Below, piece by piece: positions 33,249 to 44,500 of a stretch of DNA of 64,000 bases (position 1 is its first letter; every line of letters begins with the position of its first letter). The stretch spans positions 23,005,432 to 23,069,431 of the forward strand of contig OY997592.1 of assembly GCA_963921825.1 (NCBI GenBank). Direction: 5' to 3'. The stretch is from Erodium maritimum. Lineage: Eukaryota > Streptophyta > Magnoliopsida > Geraniales > Geraniaceae. The notes under the pieces were generated by a model. The model was not told the origin of the DNA. It saw nothing but the letters and a program-made list of their open reading frames with translations, and searched no databases. The position numbers and the translations under genes were made by a program.

Positions 33249-35021
33249 ACACCCAAAACAAATTGATTTGGTGGAAACAAATTGATTTGGTGGATTGAGT
33301 GTGAGTTGAGACGATTCCAAAAGGATTCGTCCTCTACCGGTATCCACACCAACAAGATATCCCAAATTGCTTGTGTGCTAGCACAAAGGAAGAACACTTC
33401 TTCCCCTCTTTCTCTCTAACTCGTTTTCTTTCTCTACCCTTTGAGAACCATTCTCAACACAATGAAAAATCTGATTTTTCTTCTCTCTCTTGCATGCATA
33501 TATCTCCCAACAAGACCACATTATTTTATTTGGAAAAACCCAGCACTTGGACTTCAATATTTGACAAGTGGCTTCTTAAGGCTTTGCATGACTCCACTAT
33601 GTCATTTCAAGCAAGCCCAACTCTTGGACTTTCTTTTATGACAAGTGTCTTATTTTAGGAGTAGTGTTCATGCAAAAATACTCTCTTTGAATTTTTAAAA
33701 TTCAAGAGCCATTTTTGCATTTTAATTGCCCAACATAATCTTTATTATATTGGTAATTCGAAAAACGAGTTTAATGAATAAATAAATATTATATCGAATA
33801 TAATATATTATTTTATTCACTTGAGGGACTTCAAAAGTCCAATTCGATTTTGGGCTCGTTGTTGTGTGCGACCCTATAGGCTCATAACACGTGTTGGCAG
33901 TGGGCCCGAAATCCTCGTTTCGTCCACATGTCATAGTTGGCCTCTAGCAAGGCATTATGACTACCCAAACGTTTATGATGATCGTTAATCCGACTTAAAC
34001 TTTACCCGCTAATATGCTAACCCTTCTGTCAACGATATCTCGATCGAATAAGGCATAGGGCCGTCATCCTTATTTTATTCGATCGCTGTTTCTTGATCTT
34101 AAGTAGACTGCCAGTGATAACTCTTTATCAAATCGCATGGCCATGCTTTTCCTGCAGTCCCACTTATCAAGGGTCCCAAACGATATCTCTCATATTTGTA
34201 TGAGTGACAGATCCCTTATCAGTCAACCATATCTCTCACATAGACACTTATGCACCCAATCAAAGCCTTCATAATTGTCCGATTAAAGACAACGTTTAAC
34301 TGTGTCAAAGCACACAGCCACCTATGCAGAAATCATGATGACTATAAGGTCAGAGGACTTAAGTCATATTACGGTACTGAGAATTACTTATGATAGTTCC
34401 TATGTAGTATTCTCACAGTGGGTCATCCAATGTCATTTCCCTAAATGACATCTATGATTTGACTTCATATCCAATATGTATGATCAGTAAAACGTGATCA
34501 TTAGCCAACATGATACTAGTCTTAGTATATCAGTAAGACCAGGGATCAAGTGAATAATACTCTATTACTTCTAAGAGTTTTACTATCAGGTATTGAACCT
34601 GATGATCTTAAGAAAGAGTATCACTCACACTATTACCATTTCACAAATGATAATAGTAGTGCCATTTATGATAATGTCATACAAGATCAAGATTGGCCTA
34701 GGGCACAAAAACCAACACGAGCACCAAAGGATAAAGGTTAACAGCCTTTTTTCCAACTTTATTGCTATAAATCCACTCACCCGAGCTATCCTTCTTAGCG
34801 ATATCAACAATGAAGCACCCCAAATTGTCTCCTTTATCGGTAGAAGTTTTAGCTCTGGTTCGATAAAAAAATAGTTGGAGGAGCACTCGCCTTTTTTTTT
34901 ATAAGCTTGAAAAATTTATTAAGATAAGCCCTAATTCAAGAAGAAGCAAGGTAAAAGGTCAGAAGACCAGTACAACGCTTACAGAGGAATTCTGCTATGG
35001 GGATAACTATAAGGATAGACC

Positions 35022-35752
35022 TTAATCCCCAAAACAAGAACCCACGAACACAACAAAAAAAAATACTAAAGAGCCGACTTCTGCCGAGCCTTGTAGGACG
35101 ACTTCCACAAAGTCGAAATGGGAATGAGCTAGTGCCTCTGCCACTTCACTCTCAAAACCATGCACTTGGGACTTAACAGGTTCAGTCAAGCCCAAGCCCG
35201 GTGCTGGCTGAACTTCGTCTTCATCGGTTAAGGCAGCAGAATCGCAGGGATTTGCATCCCGCGAATCAAGTGATTTTGAAACGAGATTTGCATCTTGAAA
35301 ATTTCGTGCACAATGGAAATCAAAGCCCATTTAATCAGGAAAGGATACACGAGCCACGGATCCTACGCCTACCGAAATATGCGCCGGAAGCTTGATGTAC
35401 CGACCACCATCCTCACGGAAAAGACATACAAGCTAGGTTCTCCCTTAGCTTTAGGTCAAGCCATAGCTACTAGCAAAACATGACCACCAGTCTTAGACAC
35501 ATTGAGGCTCTTCACGGCCAAAGGCGCACCGAACGATGACGAAAACGATATAAAGCCAAAACGTCTTCCTCCTCTATTAAGCTAATTAATAACAGAACAT
35601 AAACTAATCTCTCCTAAGACCCGAAAAACTTTCGGACCCAGACCTCATCAGTGACAAACGGGAGGTTACAAACAAAAAACCTCATTGGAATTTGATTGAT
35701 TTGCAAACAAATCCGTCGGAGATGCACCCGAGCTAGAGCCTTGCTCGGGACG
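35022..35752 (-). pseudogene. R4 RRM protein, C-terminal part
   Basis: Reading from the junction: ARVHLRRICLQINQIPMRFFVCNLPFVTDEVWVRKFFGS, then RNP1 RRFGFISF and HVLLVAMA, i.e. one RRM (about 35470-35700) with an in-frame stop and shifts. The tail ISTLWKSSYKARQKSAL with stop at about 35070-35120 matches R1. The RRM of R4 was split from its N-terminus by the chromovirus insertion; the frame is continuous across the GGACG target site. Confidence 0.7.
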
Positions 35753-36872
35753 TGTAACGCCCCAAATCCGGTTTTGACCGGACTCAAGACGTGACTTAAG
35801 GAAGAAACAATTAAACAATAAAATATCATAAAACCAATAAATCCTCCGAGTTGAATTCAATCAAAAATGCTCAAGTAACAACTTGTGATCAATCCTTTAA
35901 CAAAAGGTTCATAAAACTCATAGTAAATCCCTTAACAAAAGGTTCATGACCAACAAAAAAATAATGACCAAACGTCTCTAAAGGATAAACACCCGGACCA
36001 TAGAAGCTCCCGAGCCTCGAGTCCACTACTCATCACGCAAACCTGTAAAACAGTCATAAACCGATAAGGGTGAGCTTACGCTCAGTAGGGAAAATGCATG
36101 ACAAGGACATCCTTTTAGTTTAACAAATAAGATTTCACAATTTTAATTCGAGTCTCAAAATACGAAGAACTAAGAATACATTGAAATACAGGAGTAAAAC
36201 GAGTGTTTAACACTTTCAAAGAGTCAGCAATAATCATAGGAAAATAAGAGGATCAATGTTATTCTTAAATAATCAATAGAGGATAGGGCGTTCAATTAAT
36301 GTCGTGGGACATGAAGTCACCACCCTCCGATCCACAATACTCGTTGTGTCATGTCGGATTTTCCCTCGATCCAGAGGAGACGCATGACATCACAAAGACA
36401 TATAACGTCGAGAATACCGGTAACAACCCCTGAGGGCGCTTATCGTCGGGATTCTCGGAAACGTCTCCAAAGGACCATATGTCATAGGGAGCCAAGGTAA
36501 TGCTCCCGCAGGATGCATACACTCGGGTGAAGCAACAAGTAATTCATCCCCGCAGGGTAAACCATCCAATCGCCCCGCAAGGTCCAATAACCAATGCCCT
36601 GTAGGGTCCAATAATCAATGTCCCGTAGGGTCCAATAGTCGATGCCCCGCAGGGTCTAATAATCAATGCCCCGTACGGTCCAATAATCAATGCCCCGCAG
36701 GGTCCAATAATCAAACTGAAGGAAACGGCCCAACTAAGCTAACCGTGATGACGGCTAAGCTTTTTGGGCCCCGGAAGGGTCCCAAATGACTTCGTGAGTC
36801 ATCGGTTGACTTTTCCGGCCGAAAGTCAAACTTGTCTAGAAATCACCGGTTCGACCAGGGGTAGTTCTTACA
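35753..36872 (-). repeat. 3' LTR of the chromovirus, 1,770 bp deleted
   Basis: Collinear with the 5' LTR except that sequence equivalent to 45467-47236 is missing. The junction falls in CAAACT (36712-36717), a hexamer present at both deletion ends (45461-45466 and 47231-47236). Confidence 0.95.
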
Positions 36873-36890
36873 GTTTACCCCCTTAAAGGA
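36873..36890 (-). promoter_or_regulatory. Chromovirus polypurine tract
   Basis: Minus strand reads TCCTTTAAGGGGGTAAAC immediately before the 3' LTR. Confidence 0.85.
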
Positions 36891-36921
36891 ATTTCATCCT
36901 CGAAATTAAAAACAAAGTACC

Positions 36922-38155
36922 TCAATGGTCGAACTGGTGGGGGTACTTCTCCCGGATCTCGTCCTCTCGCTCCCAGGTCGAGTCTGCTCCCTGGTGCTTC
37001 CATTGCACTCGTACCGAAGGGATAATAGTCTTCCGTAGGACCTTCTCTCCCGTATCCACAATCCTGACGGGCTGCTCCTCGTAATAGAAATCATCGGCCA
37101 CCTCGATATCTGCCCACTCGATAACATGAGAGGGATCTGCTGTGTACTTCCGCAATTGGGACACATGGAAAACGTTATGCACGTTCCCAAGATGCGGTGG
37201 CAATGCTAACCGATAAGCTACGACTCAAACTCTATCCAAGATCTCAAACGGTCTAATGAATCGTGGTGACAGCTTGCCTCCGCCGCGGTTGAACCGCAGT
37301 AGGCCCTTCTTCGGGCTCACCCTCAGAAATACATGGTCTCCGACCAAGAACTCAAACGGTCTGCGACGTCTGTCTGCATAGCTCTTATGGCGACTCTGTG
37401 CGGTCTTCAACCACTCTCTAATCAATGCGACCTTCTCGGTCGTCTCTCTGACCATATATGGCCCAAGTAAGCTCTGATCCCCTACCTCGGCCCAACACAC
37501 AGGAGACCTACACAGTCTGCCGTACAAAGCCTCAAATGGTGCCATCCCAATGCTCGATTGATAACGGTTGTTGTAGGCAAACTCTGCTAAAGGTAGGTGA
37601 TCCTCCCATGATCCCCGAAAGTCCAGCACACAAGCTCGAAGCATGTCCTCCAAAATTTGTATAGTGCGCTCTGACTGTCCATCTGTCTGTGGGTGATAAG
37701 TTGTACTAAGCAGCACCTCAGTCCCCAACGCCTTTTGTAGGCTCTCCCAAAATCTGGATGTGAAGCGAGGATCTCTATCAGATACAACTGACACCGGTAC
37801 TCCATGAAGGCGAATAATCTCTCTAACGTATAACCGGCTCAACACAGCAACAGTGTCGGTCATCCGTATGGCTAAAGAGTGTGCCGACTTGGTCAGCCGG
37901 TCAACCACAACCCAAACAGCATCGTGCCCTCTCGGCGACCTCGGTAACCCAGAAACGAAGTCCATAGTAACATGCTCCCACTTCCACTCGGAGATCGGTA
38001 AAGGTTGTAACAAGCCGGCGGGACGCTGATGCTCGGCCTTCACCTGCTGACAGGTGAGGCACCTCGAAACAAAATCTGCGACTGCTCTACGCATCCCGTT
38101 CCACCAGAACTGTCGTCGGATGTCTCTGCGCATCCCTGCGGGTTTAAACGCAAAC
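36922..38155 (-). pseudogene. Chromovirus integrase and chromodomain
   Basis: Integrase with the zinc-finger end CLTCQQVKAEH and the D,D,E core: MDFVSGLPRS, VSDRDPRFTS and YHPQTDGQSERTIQ. A GPY/F-like segment follows (SPKKGLLRFNRGGGKLSPRFIRPFEI). A TGA at 37225-37227 is followed in frame by FHVSQLRKY and the chromodomain (VRVQWKHQGADSTWEREDEIREKYPHQF), which directs chromoviruses to heterochromatin. The N-terminal HH half of the zinc finger was lost at the insertion junction. Confidence 0.92.
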
Positions 38156-38159
38156 TTAA

Positions 38160-39897
38160 GCACGGTAAGTGCACCGGCCGTCAAGTAGTAATCGGATTTG
38201 AAGTCCGGAATATCGAGCCCAAAGGAGAAATAGACAATCACTTACTATTTAAAGTTTGTAGCTAAGCTGTTTCGGTAAAAATCGAGTTTTTTGTGTTTTG
38301 AAAATAAACCTATAACGACTAGAAAGAAAATACAGAATTTAACAGAGAGTTTTCTTAGCTTGAATCAAATGATGAAAATTCTAGGATATCGGGTTCATAG
38401 AGTTCATTCCATAAATTCAAATATACTCGATTGTTGTGATGAAGACTTGATTTAGAGGCAACGAGTCATCTCAACTCTAGTCCTAACTTCTTTCGGACGA
38501 TTCGGACCCTAATGGGATCTAACCACCGTGTTCTTTCGAATCACGATGTAGGAAGACCCAAAGCGTTAAGCTCTATGAAAACTTCTAACTTTCGACCAAC
38601 CAAGTCTATAGCTATTGCAATTGTATTCACCCCGCTAGTTCTAGCTAGGATTTAAATCCAACCTATGATCGATTTTTGACTTAATTAGAATCCTCCTCTT
38701 TCGAGCGACGAAACCTAATTCGAAACAATTACCAAGCCTACACGGGAGGTAAAGCATTAAGCACAAATCAATCATAGACACTAATACAAATCATCAATCA
38801 CCATAATCGAAGCATTCAAAATATAGAAATCCCTACTCTAATCCCCCATAGCCCTAGAAATTGGGGGTTTAGGTGTTCATGGTGTGAAAATACAAGAATG
38901 AAAAGAAACAAACAATTAAACTCATAATCAAGATGAAAGTTGAGATACAATCACCGAATTAGTTGTCCAAAGCTTGTTCTTCTTCTCCTCCAATCTCTAA
39001 CCTTGATGCTCTTGAAAAATCCACCAAAAGAAACCCACTTGTGTAGCCAACAATGAAGCTTCTCTCCAAAAATCAACACCCAAATAAATCTCAAATGATG
39101 CTCTACTCACAAAATATAGATTCAATATAATAAACTCTCTTACAAACTCTAGAAAAAAAAGAAAAAAAAATGCTGTACAAAAATGGTGCTTCTCGTGTTC
39201 GTGTTCTTTGTGTAAAAAATGGTGAAGCAGCAGATCCCCCTGGCTGCGGCGCTGCAATGGATAAAATAGGGTTGGATGTGAGTGGTACAGGTGGCAGGCA
39301 GAGAGAGGGGAGCTGAGCTGGGACGCGTGGCGCGAGGAGGGAAAGAGACGGCTGGGGGCGGCTGGCTTGGACAGGTGGCGCGAGCAGGAGGACTGGCGGC
39401 TGGGTGGACGCCACGTGTATGAGGCAGGAGGGCTGGCGGCTGGCGCTGGGACCCGCACGGGACAGATGTCAAGAGGAGGGAAATCGGCGGCGCCACGTGG
39501 CGCAGAGATGGCGGCCACGCGCGCTGATGAGTGGGACCGGGAATGCCATGCGTCAGTCTCTGATGGGCTGCTCTACTTTTGCTCCCTTTCCGCTATTTTG
39601 CTCGCACCGGCTTCGTTTGAGCTCCGATTGATCTCGTTCTTGCGCCAAAAAATTCCTCTTTTCAAGACCTACAAAACAAGACCAATCATGAATATATTTC
39701 AGAGAGAACAAAATTGACCCTGTTGATGGTCCACAAGCACGAAACACCCAAAATGCATCGGAAATCCATCGAAACACCGAACATATCGATAAAACAGGTT
39801 ATTCATGCTAAATCTAAATATATGATAGAAAATCGGGACCAAAATCCTGTATAACTCGATATAATGTGGCTCTTTCACTTGTTAAAATGCACCCGCA
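38160..39897 (-). mobile_element. Non-coding insertion in chromovirus between RNase H and integrase
   Basis: The pol frame is lost just after QPTLVARV (39898) and resumes at about 38155 with an integrase that lacks its first portion, so about 1.7 kb replaces some 50-60 codons. The insert has no known domain. Its two ends carry the similar direct sequences AAGTGCACCGGC (about 38169) and AATGCACCCGC (about 39884). I cannot classify it (a decayed non-autonomous LTR-type derivative is possible) and found no clean TSD. Confidence 0.6.
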
Positions 39898-41784
39898 TCA
39901 CACCCGAGCAACCAACGTGGGCTGAGCCACTAATGCATACAAAGCCATATCATCCGTGACCTCCTCTAGATTAAGTCTGAATGAGCTCAACTCCTTCATC
40001 ATGTCCCACTCTCGGACAACCATGCTGGCAACGTAAGGAGTCGACTTCCTACTCAGGGCATCGGCGACGACATTCGCCTTGCCCGGATGATAGAGCAGCT
40101 CGAAGTCGTACTCCTCAAGTAACTCCATCCATCGCCTTTGGCTCATGTTCAAGTCACGCTGGGAGAAAATATATTTGAGGCTCTTTTAATCCGAGAACAC
40201 CCTAAAACGCTCACCGTACAGATAGTGTCTCTAGCTCTTCAGAGCAAATACCACTGCTGCCAACTCTAGATCATGGGTCGGGTAGTTGCGCTCATGTACC
40301 ATCAACTGTCTCGAGCCATAAGCAACTACCTTCCCGGATTGCATCAGTACGCATCCCAATCCCTCGCCTGAGGCGTCACAGTACACATCATAACCTACTC
40401 CTCGCTCCGGTACAATCAACACTGGAGCGGTAGTCAATCGAGCCTTTAGCTCGGTAAAGGAGTGTTCACACTCATCAATCCATAGAAACTCTAGTCCCTT
40501 GCGGGTCAGCGCTGTCATAGGCGCGGCTAGACGCAAGAATTCCTGAACAAAGCATTGATAATATCCTGCCAATCCCAGAAAGCTGCGGATCTCAAACACA
40601 TTCTTGGGCCTTGCCCACTTTGAAACTGCATCGACCTTCGCTGGGTCAACTAGGATACCATCTCGGGACACAACATGTCCGAGGAATTTCACCTCTGCGA
40701 GCCAGAACTCGCACTTCTCCAAGTTCCCGTACAGCTGGTGAGTACGTAACAAAGTCAATACTATCCTCAAGTGCTCCTCATGTGCCTCTTCACTAGGCGA
40801 GTAAATCAAGATGTCGTCAACAAATACTACGACAAATTGGTCCAGATACGTTCTGAAAATGCCATTCATCAAATCCATGAAGGCTGATGACGCGTTCGGC
40901 AATCCGAATGACATCAGCAGAAACTCAAAGTATCCGTACCGTGTTCGGAATGCTGTCTTCTCCACGTCCTCCTTTCGGACTCTCAACTGGTAGTAGCCTG
41001 ATCTCAGATCAATCTTGGAGAAGCATGTCGCTCCCCTCAGTTGATCGAACATATCATCGATCCTCGGCATCGGATTGCGGTTCTTCACCGTAACCCGATT
41101 CAACTTCCGGTAATCGATGCACATCATCAATGCTCCACCCTTCTTCTTCACGAAGAGGGTGGGTGTTACCCACGGAGAAACACTCGGGCGGGTGAAATCC
41201 TTCTCCTGCAGCTCTTCGAGTTGTCGCATCAACTCGACTAACTCAGCTGGTGCAAATCGATATGGTGTCATCGAGATCGGCGCTGTACCTGGGATCAAGT
41301 CGATCCGAAACTCTATCTCGCGCGCTGGCAGTAAGCCTGATAGCTCTTCCGGGAACTCACACACTACTCTCGGTAGGTCTCTGCTACCCTGCACGATCTC
41401 TGTCTCAACTCCCGTAGTCAAGGCGGACAGAAGGACTCCGCTCTTGCTACCCAAAACACAAGTAATGACTCGGTCGCCCGACCTCATAGTCACCTGACGT
41501 CGATAGCAATCGATCGTCGCTCGATATCTAGCGAGCCAGTCCATAACCAAAATCACATCAAAACCAGTCATATCTAGGACGAGTACGTCACCAATAAAGG
41601 GGAAATCCGCAACCCTAATCACGCAATCCCGACAAACAGTCCTCAACACTACCTCTCCCGTCACAGGGGTATCCAAACAAAGGGGCCGACTCAACGTCTC
41701 CACCCGCAAACCCAAAGAAATAGAAAAAGAAGAAGAGATGAAAGAATGGGAAGCTCCCGTGTCAAACAGAAAAGATGCCCACAA
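39898..41784 (-). pseudogene. Chromovirus pol: protease, RT, RNase H
   Basis: Protease with DTGAS at residues 8-12; RT from about residue 190 ([44 protein letters not shown]) with catalytic FVDD at 321-324; RNase H from about 460 ([41 protein letters not shown]). Stops at 40231-40233 and 40186-40188 are followed by the RNase H end ([29 protein letters not shown]). The 517-codon central frame is otherwise intact. RT here carries FVDD rather than the more usual YVDD. Confidence 0.93.
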
Positions 41785-41991
41785 ATTATACAGTAAACAC
41801 GTACCCTGAGTGGCCTCATGGCCGGCGTACGATCCCTCAACTCTAGCATCAGTAACTGCATAGACTTGGCCCTACCGTGCCGGGGGTCCTCCTCTCGGTG
41901 GTGGTGGAAGTGCCACCTACTGTACAACCCTCGGCTGGTGTCTCTGAACTGCTGCTCCCGCCGCCTAACGCGAAACTCTCTGATGCTGTGC

Positions 41992-43335
41992 CTAAAGTGG
42001 TCGGCCAGGAAGTGCTTGACGAGCCTGAGCCTGCTGAGGTCTCGGCGCAGGTGCTCCTCCAACGCGATCAGGAAAAACATGGGCAAGGTGCCCCTGTCGG
42101 CCACGCTGGTAGCATGACCTCTCATCAACCCGTTGTCTATCTCCAACCCTCTGTGGGTAATCAATCTGTCGCTCTGCAGGTTCGCTGCCCCTCGGACAGT
42201 CTCGGGCTAGGTGGCCCTGCTGCCCACACAGAGGACATAGCTGTGCCACCGGGGCGGGTCCAACTGAAGCTACAGCCCCTGCCCGGCGCATGCCTCCAGA
42301 CTGAAACTAAGGCTGAAAGGATCCAGAAACTCTCTGCTTGCGCTGCTCGCGCCTCTCGGACTGTCGCAGGAAGCCACTCGGCCTCGGCCTTATCTCCCGC
42401 ACCCTGGCCGTCTATCTGAAGTGCCTCTCTATGGCTAAAGCCTGATCCAGGAGTGTGGAGTACACATCGGTCCTGAAGGCGATGACCCTGTCAGCAATGG
42501 ACGGGATGAGACCGTTCTCGAATCGCCTGCAACGACTCTCCTCAGTCTGCACCAGCTCCGGTGCGAAACGGGCCAAGGAAATAAATCTCACTACATACTC
42601 AGAGATGCTCAGTCCTCTCTGACGCAGTTCTAGGAACTGTTGGCGTCTGTCATCTCGAATGGATCGAGGAAAGTATTGCTCCAGGAACAGCCTGCTGAAT
42701 AACTGATAGTCATCCCCAACACTAGTCTGCACTGATTGTCACCAAAAATAGGCCTCTCCCTCGAGCTGAAATGTAGCGAAGGATACTCTCAGATGTCCCT
42801 CAGATACTCCAGAGGTATCGAGGTTGCGGGTAACCCGCTCAAACCAGCCTGCGGCTGCCTCGGGGTCTGCTCCCCCGGAGTAGACCGACGTGCCGAGTCT
42901 ACGAAAATCCATGAGGGACTGGGCCGTGGAGCTGTCAAGCTGGCCTGGCCTCTCATTAGCGACTGCTGCGGCAGTAGGCACGGGCTCTGGTGCCGGTGCT
43001 GCAGTCCCCTGCTACGCGCTCATGGCTGCCAGCACTGCACGAATCACCTCCTCTAGAGGGGTCGTCTGAGTCGGCTCATCGACTGGAGAAGTCCTGGGTG
43101 GTAACTCTGATGGTCCACCCTCAAAACTCTGGTGCTCTGTAAAAGCAGCACCCTGGGCGTCATCTTCCCTTGCCTGCTCAGGGGCAGGTGTCTGACTCGA
43201 GCCCCCAGCTGGGCGGCTCCTGGTACCCCTCGGAACGTAAATACGAGGCATGTCGTCTACCCGCCTGCACGGATAACGCACATGTTCAGTTCCCAGTTTA
43301 GAACAAACGATTCGATCAAACACAAGGACGTTCAC
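41992..43335 (-). pseudogene. Chromovirus gag
   Basis: One frame with stops at 43012-43014, 42739-42741, 42412-42414 and 41992-41994. It reads a Pro/Ser-rich N-terminus, the retrotransposon gag core (WFERVTRNLD, EGEAYFW, FLEQYFPRSIRDDRRQQFLELRQRG, YVVRFISLARFAPELV) and a CCHC zinc knuckle CPLCGQQGHLARDC. A second, degenerate knuckle (CYQRGRQGHLAHVF) has lost the second and last Cys. It would form the virus-like particle. The same frame leads into pol without a shift, as in other plant chromoviruses. Confidence 0.88.
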
Positions 43336-44480
43336 GCGCGTCCCTCAAGGGTCGTACAAGACCAACAAGACTTAGGCTCAATAGGTATATATAATACTTT
43401 ATATATAGGCAGACAAGGCCGCATCTCAATGCGTCTCATAACAGCAGTCAACGGTTCAATCAAATCAATCAATCAACTCCCACCGGAGGGTTCAATCAAA
43501 TCAATCAGTCAACTCCCACGGGAGGAAAAATCTCAAGTAATTCACACAATGCACAAGGAAACAGGCATACCCCTCGACCGGGTATCTTCCCAACACGTGG
43601 GGTCTAGCATCGTAACACGATTAATTTCATCAAAACTTAGCATTTCTTTTCTTTCCACAGGTTCTCAACACTTTAACTTTTATCCAACCTTCATGTCAAT
43701 CTCGCGTCGTTACAACCCGATTCAGGCGTCCCCGAATCTCGTTGTAACCACTTGACATCCAACTATCACGCTCGACTACAGTGGCGCCCCTGAGTCAACC
43801 CGTGATAGTGCAACATTTCAGTTCTACAGAAATTTCGGCATGACCTATTCGTATTCTCCACTAACCCTCCGCTTAAGCGGGACATTTACCAATCAAATTC
43901 ACAAGGTAAACAGTACGCAGAGTTCTCATGCTCAGCCAAGTACACAACACAATCAGTACACAGAGTTCTCATGCTCCGCAAAGTACACAATACCATTAAA
44001 AAGAGTGCAAGAATACTCGGGTTCTACTCTTTATTTGTTTAAACTCCCGTTCTTGGGTCAACTTTCAACTTTAATTCTCAAGTTACGGTGGTCACTTAAA
44101 CAATTTAACAATTGAACAAGTCAATACTTCAAATTGAGAAGTTAAAAAACGGCTAACCAAAGTGCCAATAAAAATGACTCACTCAACAACCAATTCACAA
44201 TAGTTCGATCAACGCTCGTTGGACCAACCTTGATCTCAACCATCGGCATCCCAGATCACTAAGGCATAGCAAATAGAGCTTACAACACGCGTAAAACAAA
44301 TCACCTAATATCAAAAGTTCCAACCTTTATCAAGGCGTTCAAATCACAAGGACTGTTATTGTCCCAACTCTACGTCTCGAATAATTCCGACTACTTCACT
44401 AAGTACCACGATTCAGACCACCTAACTCTACCCACCTAATTGACGTCGGTCCGAGGTTTTGAAAACACGTTCAAAATGAA

Positions 44481-44497
44481 ACCAGGCTCTGATACCA
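44481..44497 (-). promoter_or_regulatory. Chromovirus primer binding site (initiator-Met tRNA)
   Basis: Minus strand reads TGGTATCAGAGCCTGGT immediately inside the 5' LTR, complementary to the 3' end of initiator methionine tRNA. Confidence 0.92.
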
Positions 44498-44500
44498 AAT

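Larger units (their letters stand above)
31229..34717 (-). mobile_element. Ty1/copia solo LTR, TSD CGAGC, split by R3
   Basis: Ends TGTTGG and CCAACA with perfect duplication CGAGC at 31224-31228 and 34718-34722. Without R3 it is about 1.8 kb, the size of Angela/BARE-type LTRs. Read on the minus strand it begins TGTTGGTTTTTGTGCCCTAGG, as such LTRs do, and has the copia-type GTGTGGATACCGGTAGAGG block at about 33330-33355. No internal region exists, so it is a solo LTR. The minus-strand open frame 31187-31723 lies within it and is not a gene. Confidence 0.9.
31048..34886 (-). pseudogene. RRM retroposon copy R5, C-terminal fragment split by a solo LTR
   Basis: Minus strand: 34886-34718 reads FYRTRAKTSTDKGDNLGCFIVDIAKKDSSGEWIYSNKVGKKAVNLYPLVL and, after removing the solo LTR, continues in frame at 31223 with DQSLDVTQRIVAEEDVEDSEDKAYPEP and VSVSNRFMCLN, ending at a TGA (31048-31050). 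It aligns with the R2 C-terminus (VYIAKKDSLGAWSFSKKVEKKAVDL, ENVEASENEDYPVP, VSNRFLCLN). The N-terminus and RRM are absent; the copy begins where the poly(A) of R4 ends. The shared C-terminal domain has no known family I can name. Confidence 0.75.

Noticed and set aside
38997-39717. Pro/Ser/Ala-rich open frames
   Set aside because: In the GC-rich part of a non-coding insertion; open on both strands in multiple frames, no domain.
41818-42419. Plus-strand open frames over gag
   Set aside because: Shadows of the minus-strand chromovirus gag-pol frame.
44481-44497. Possible tRNA-Met gene
   Set aside because: Only the 3'-terminal complement is present, next to an LTR end; it is a primer binding site.
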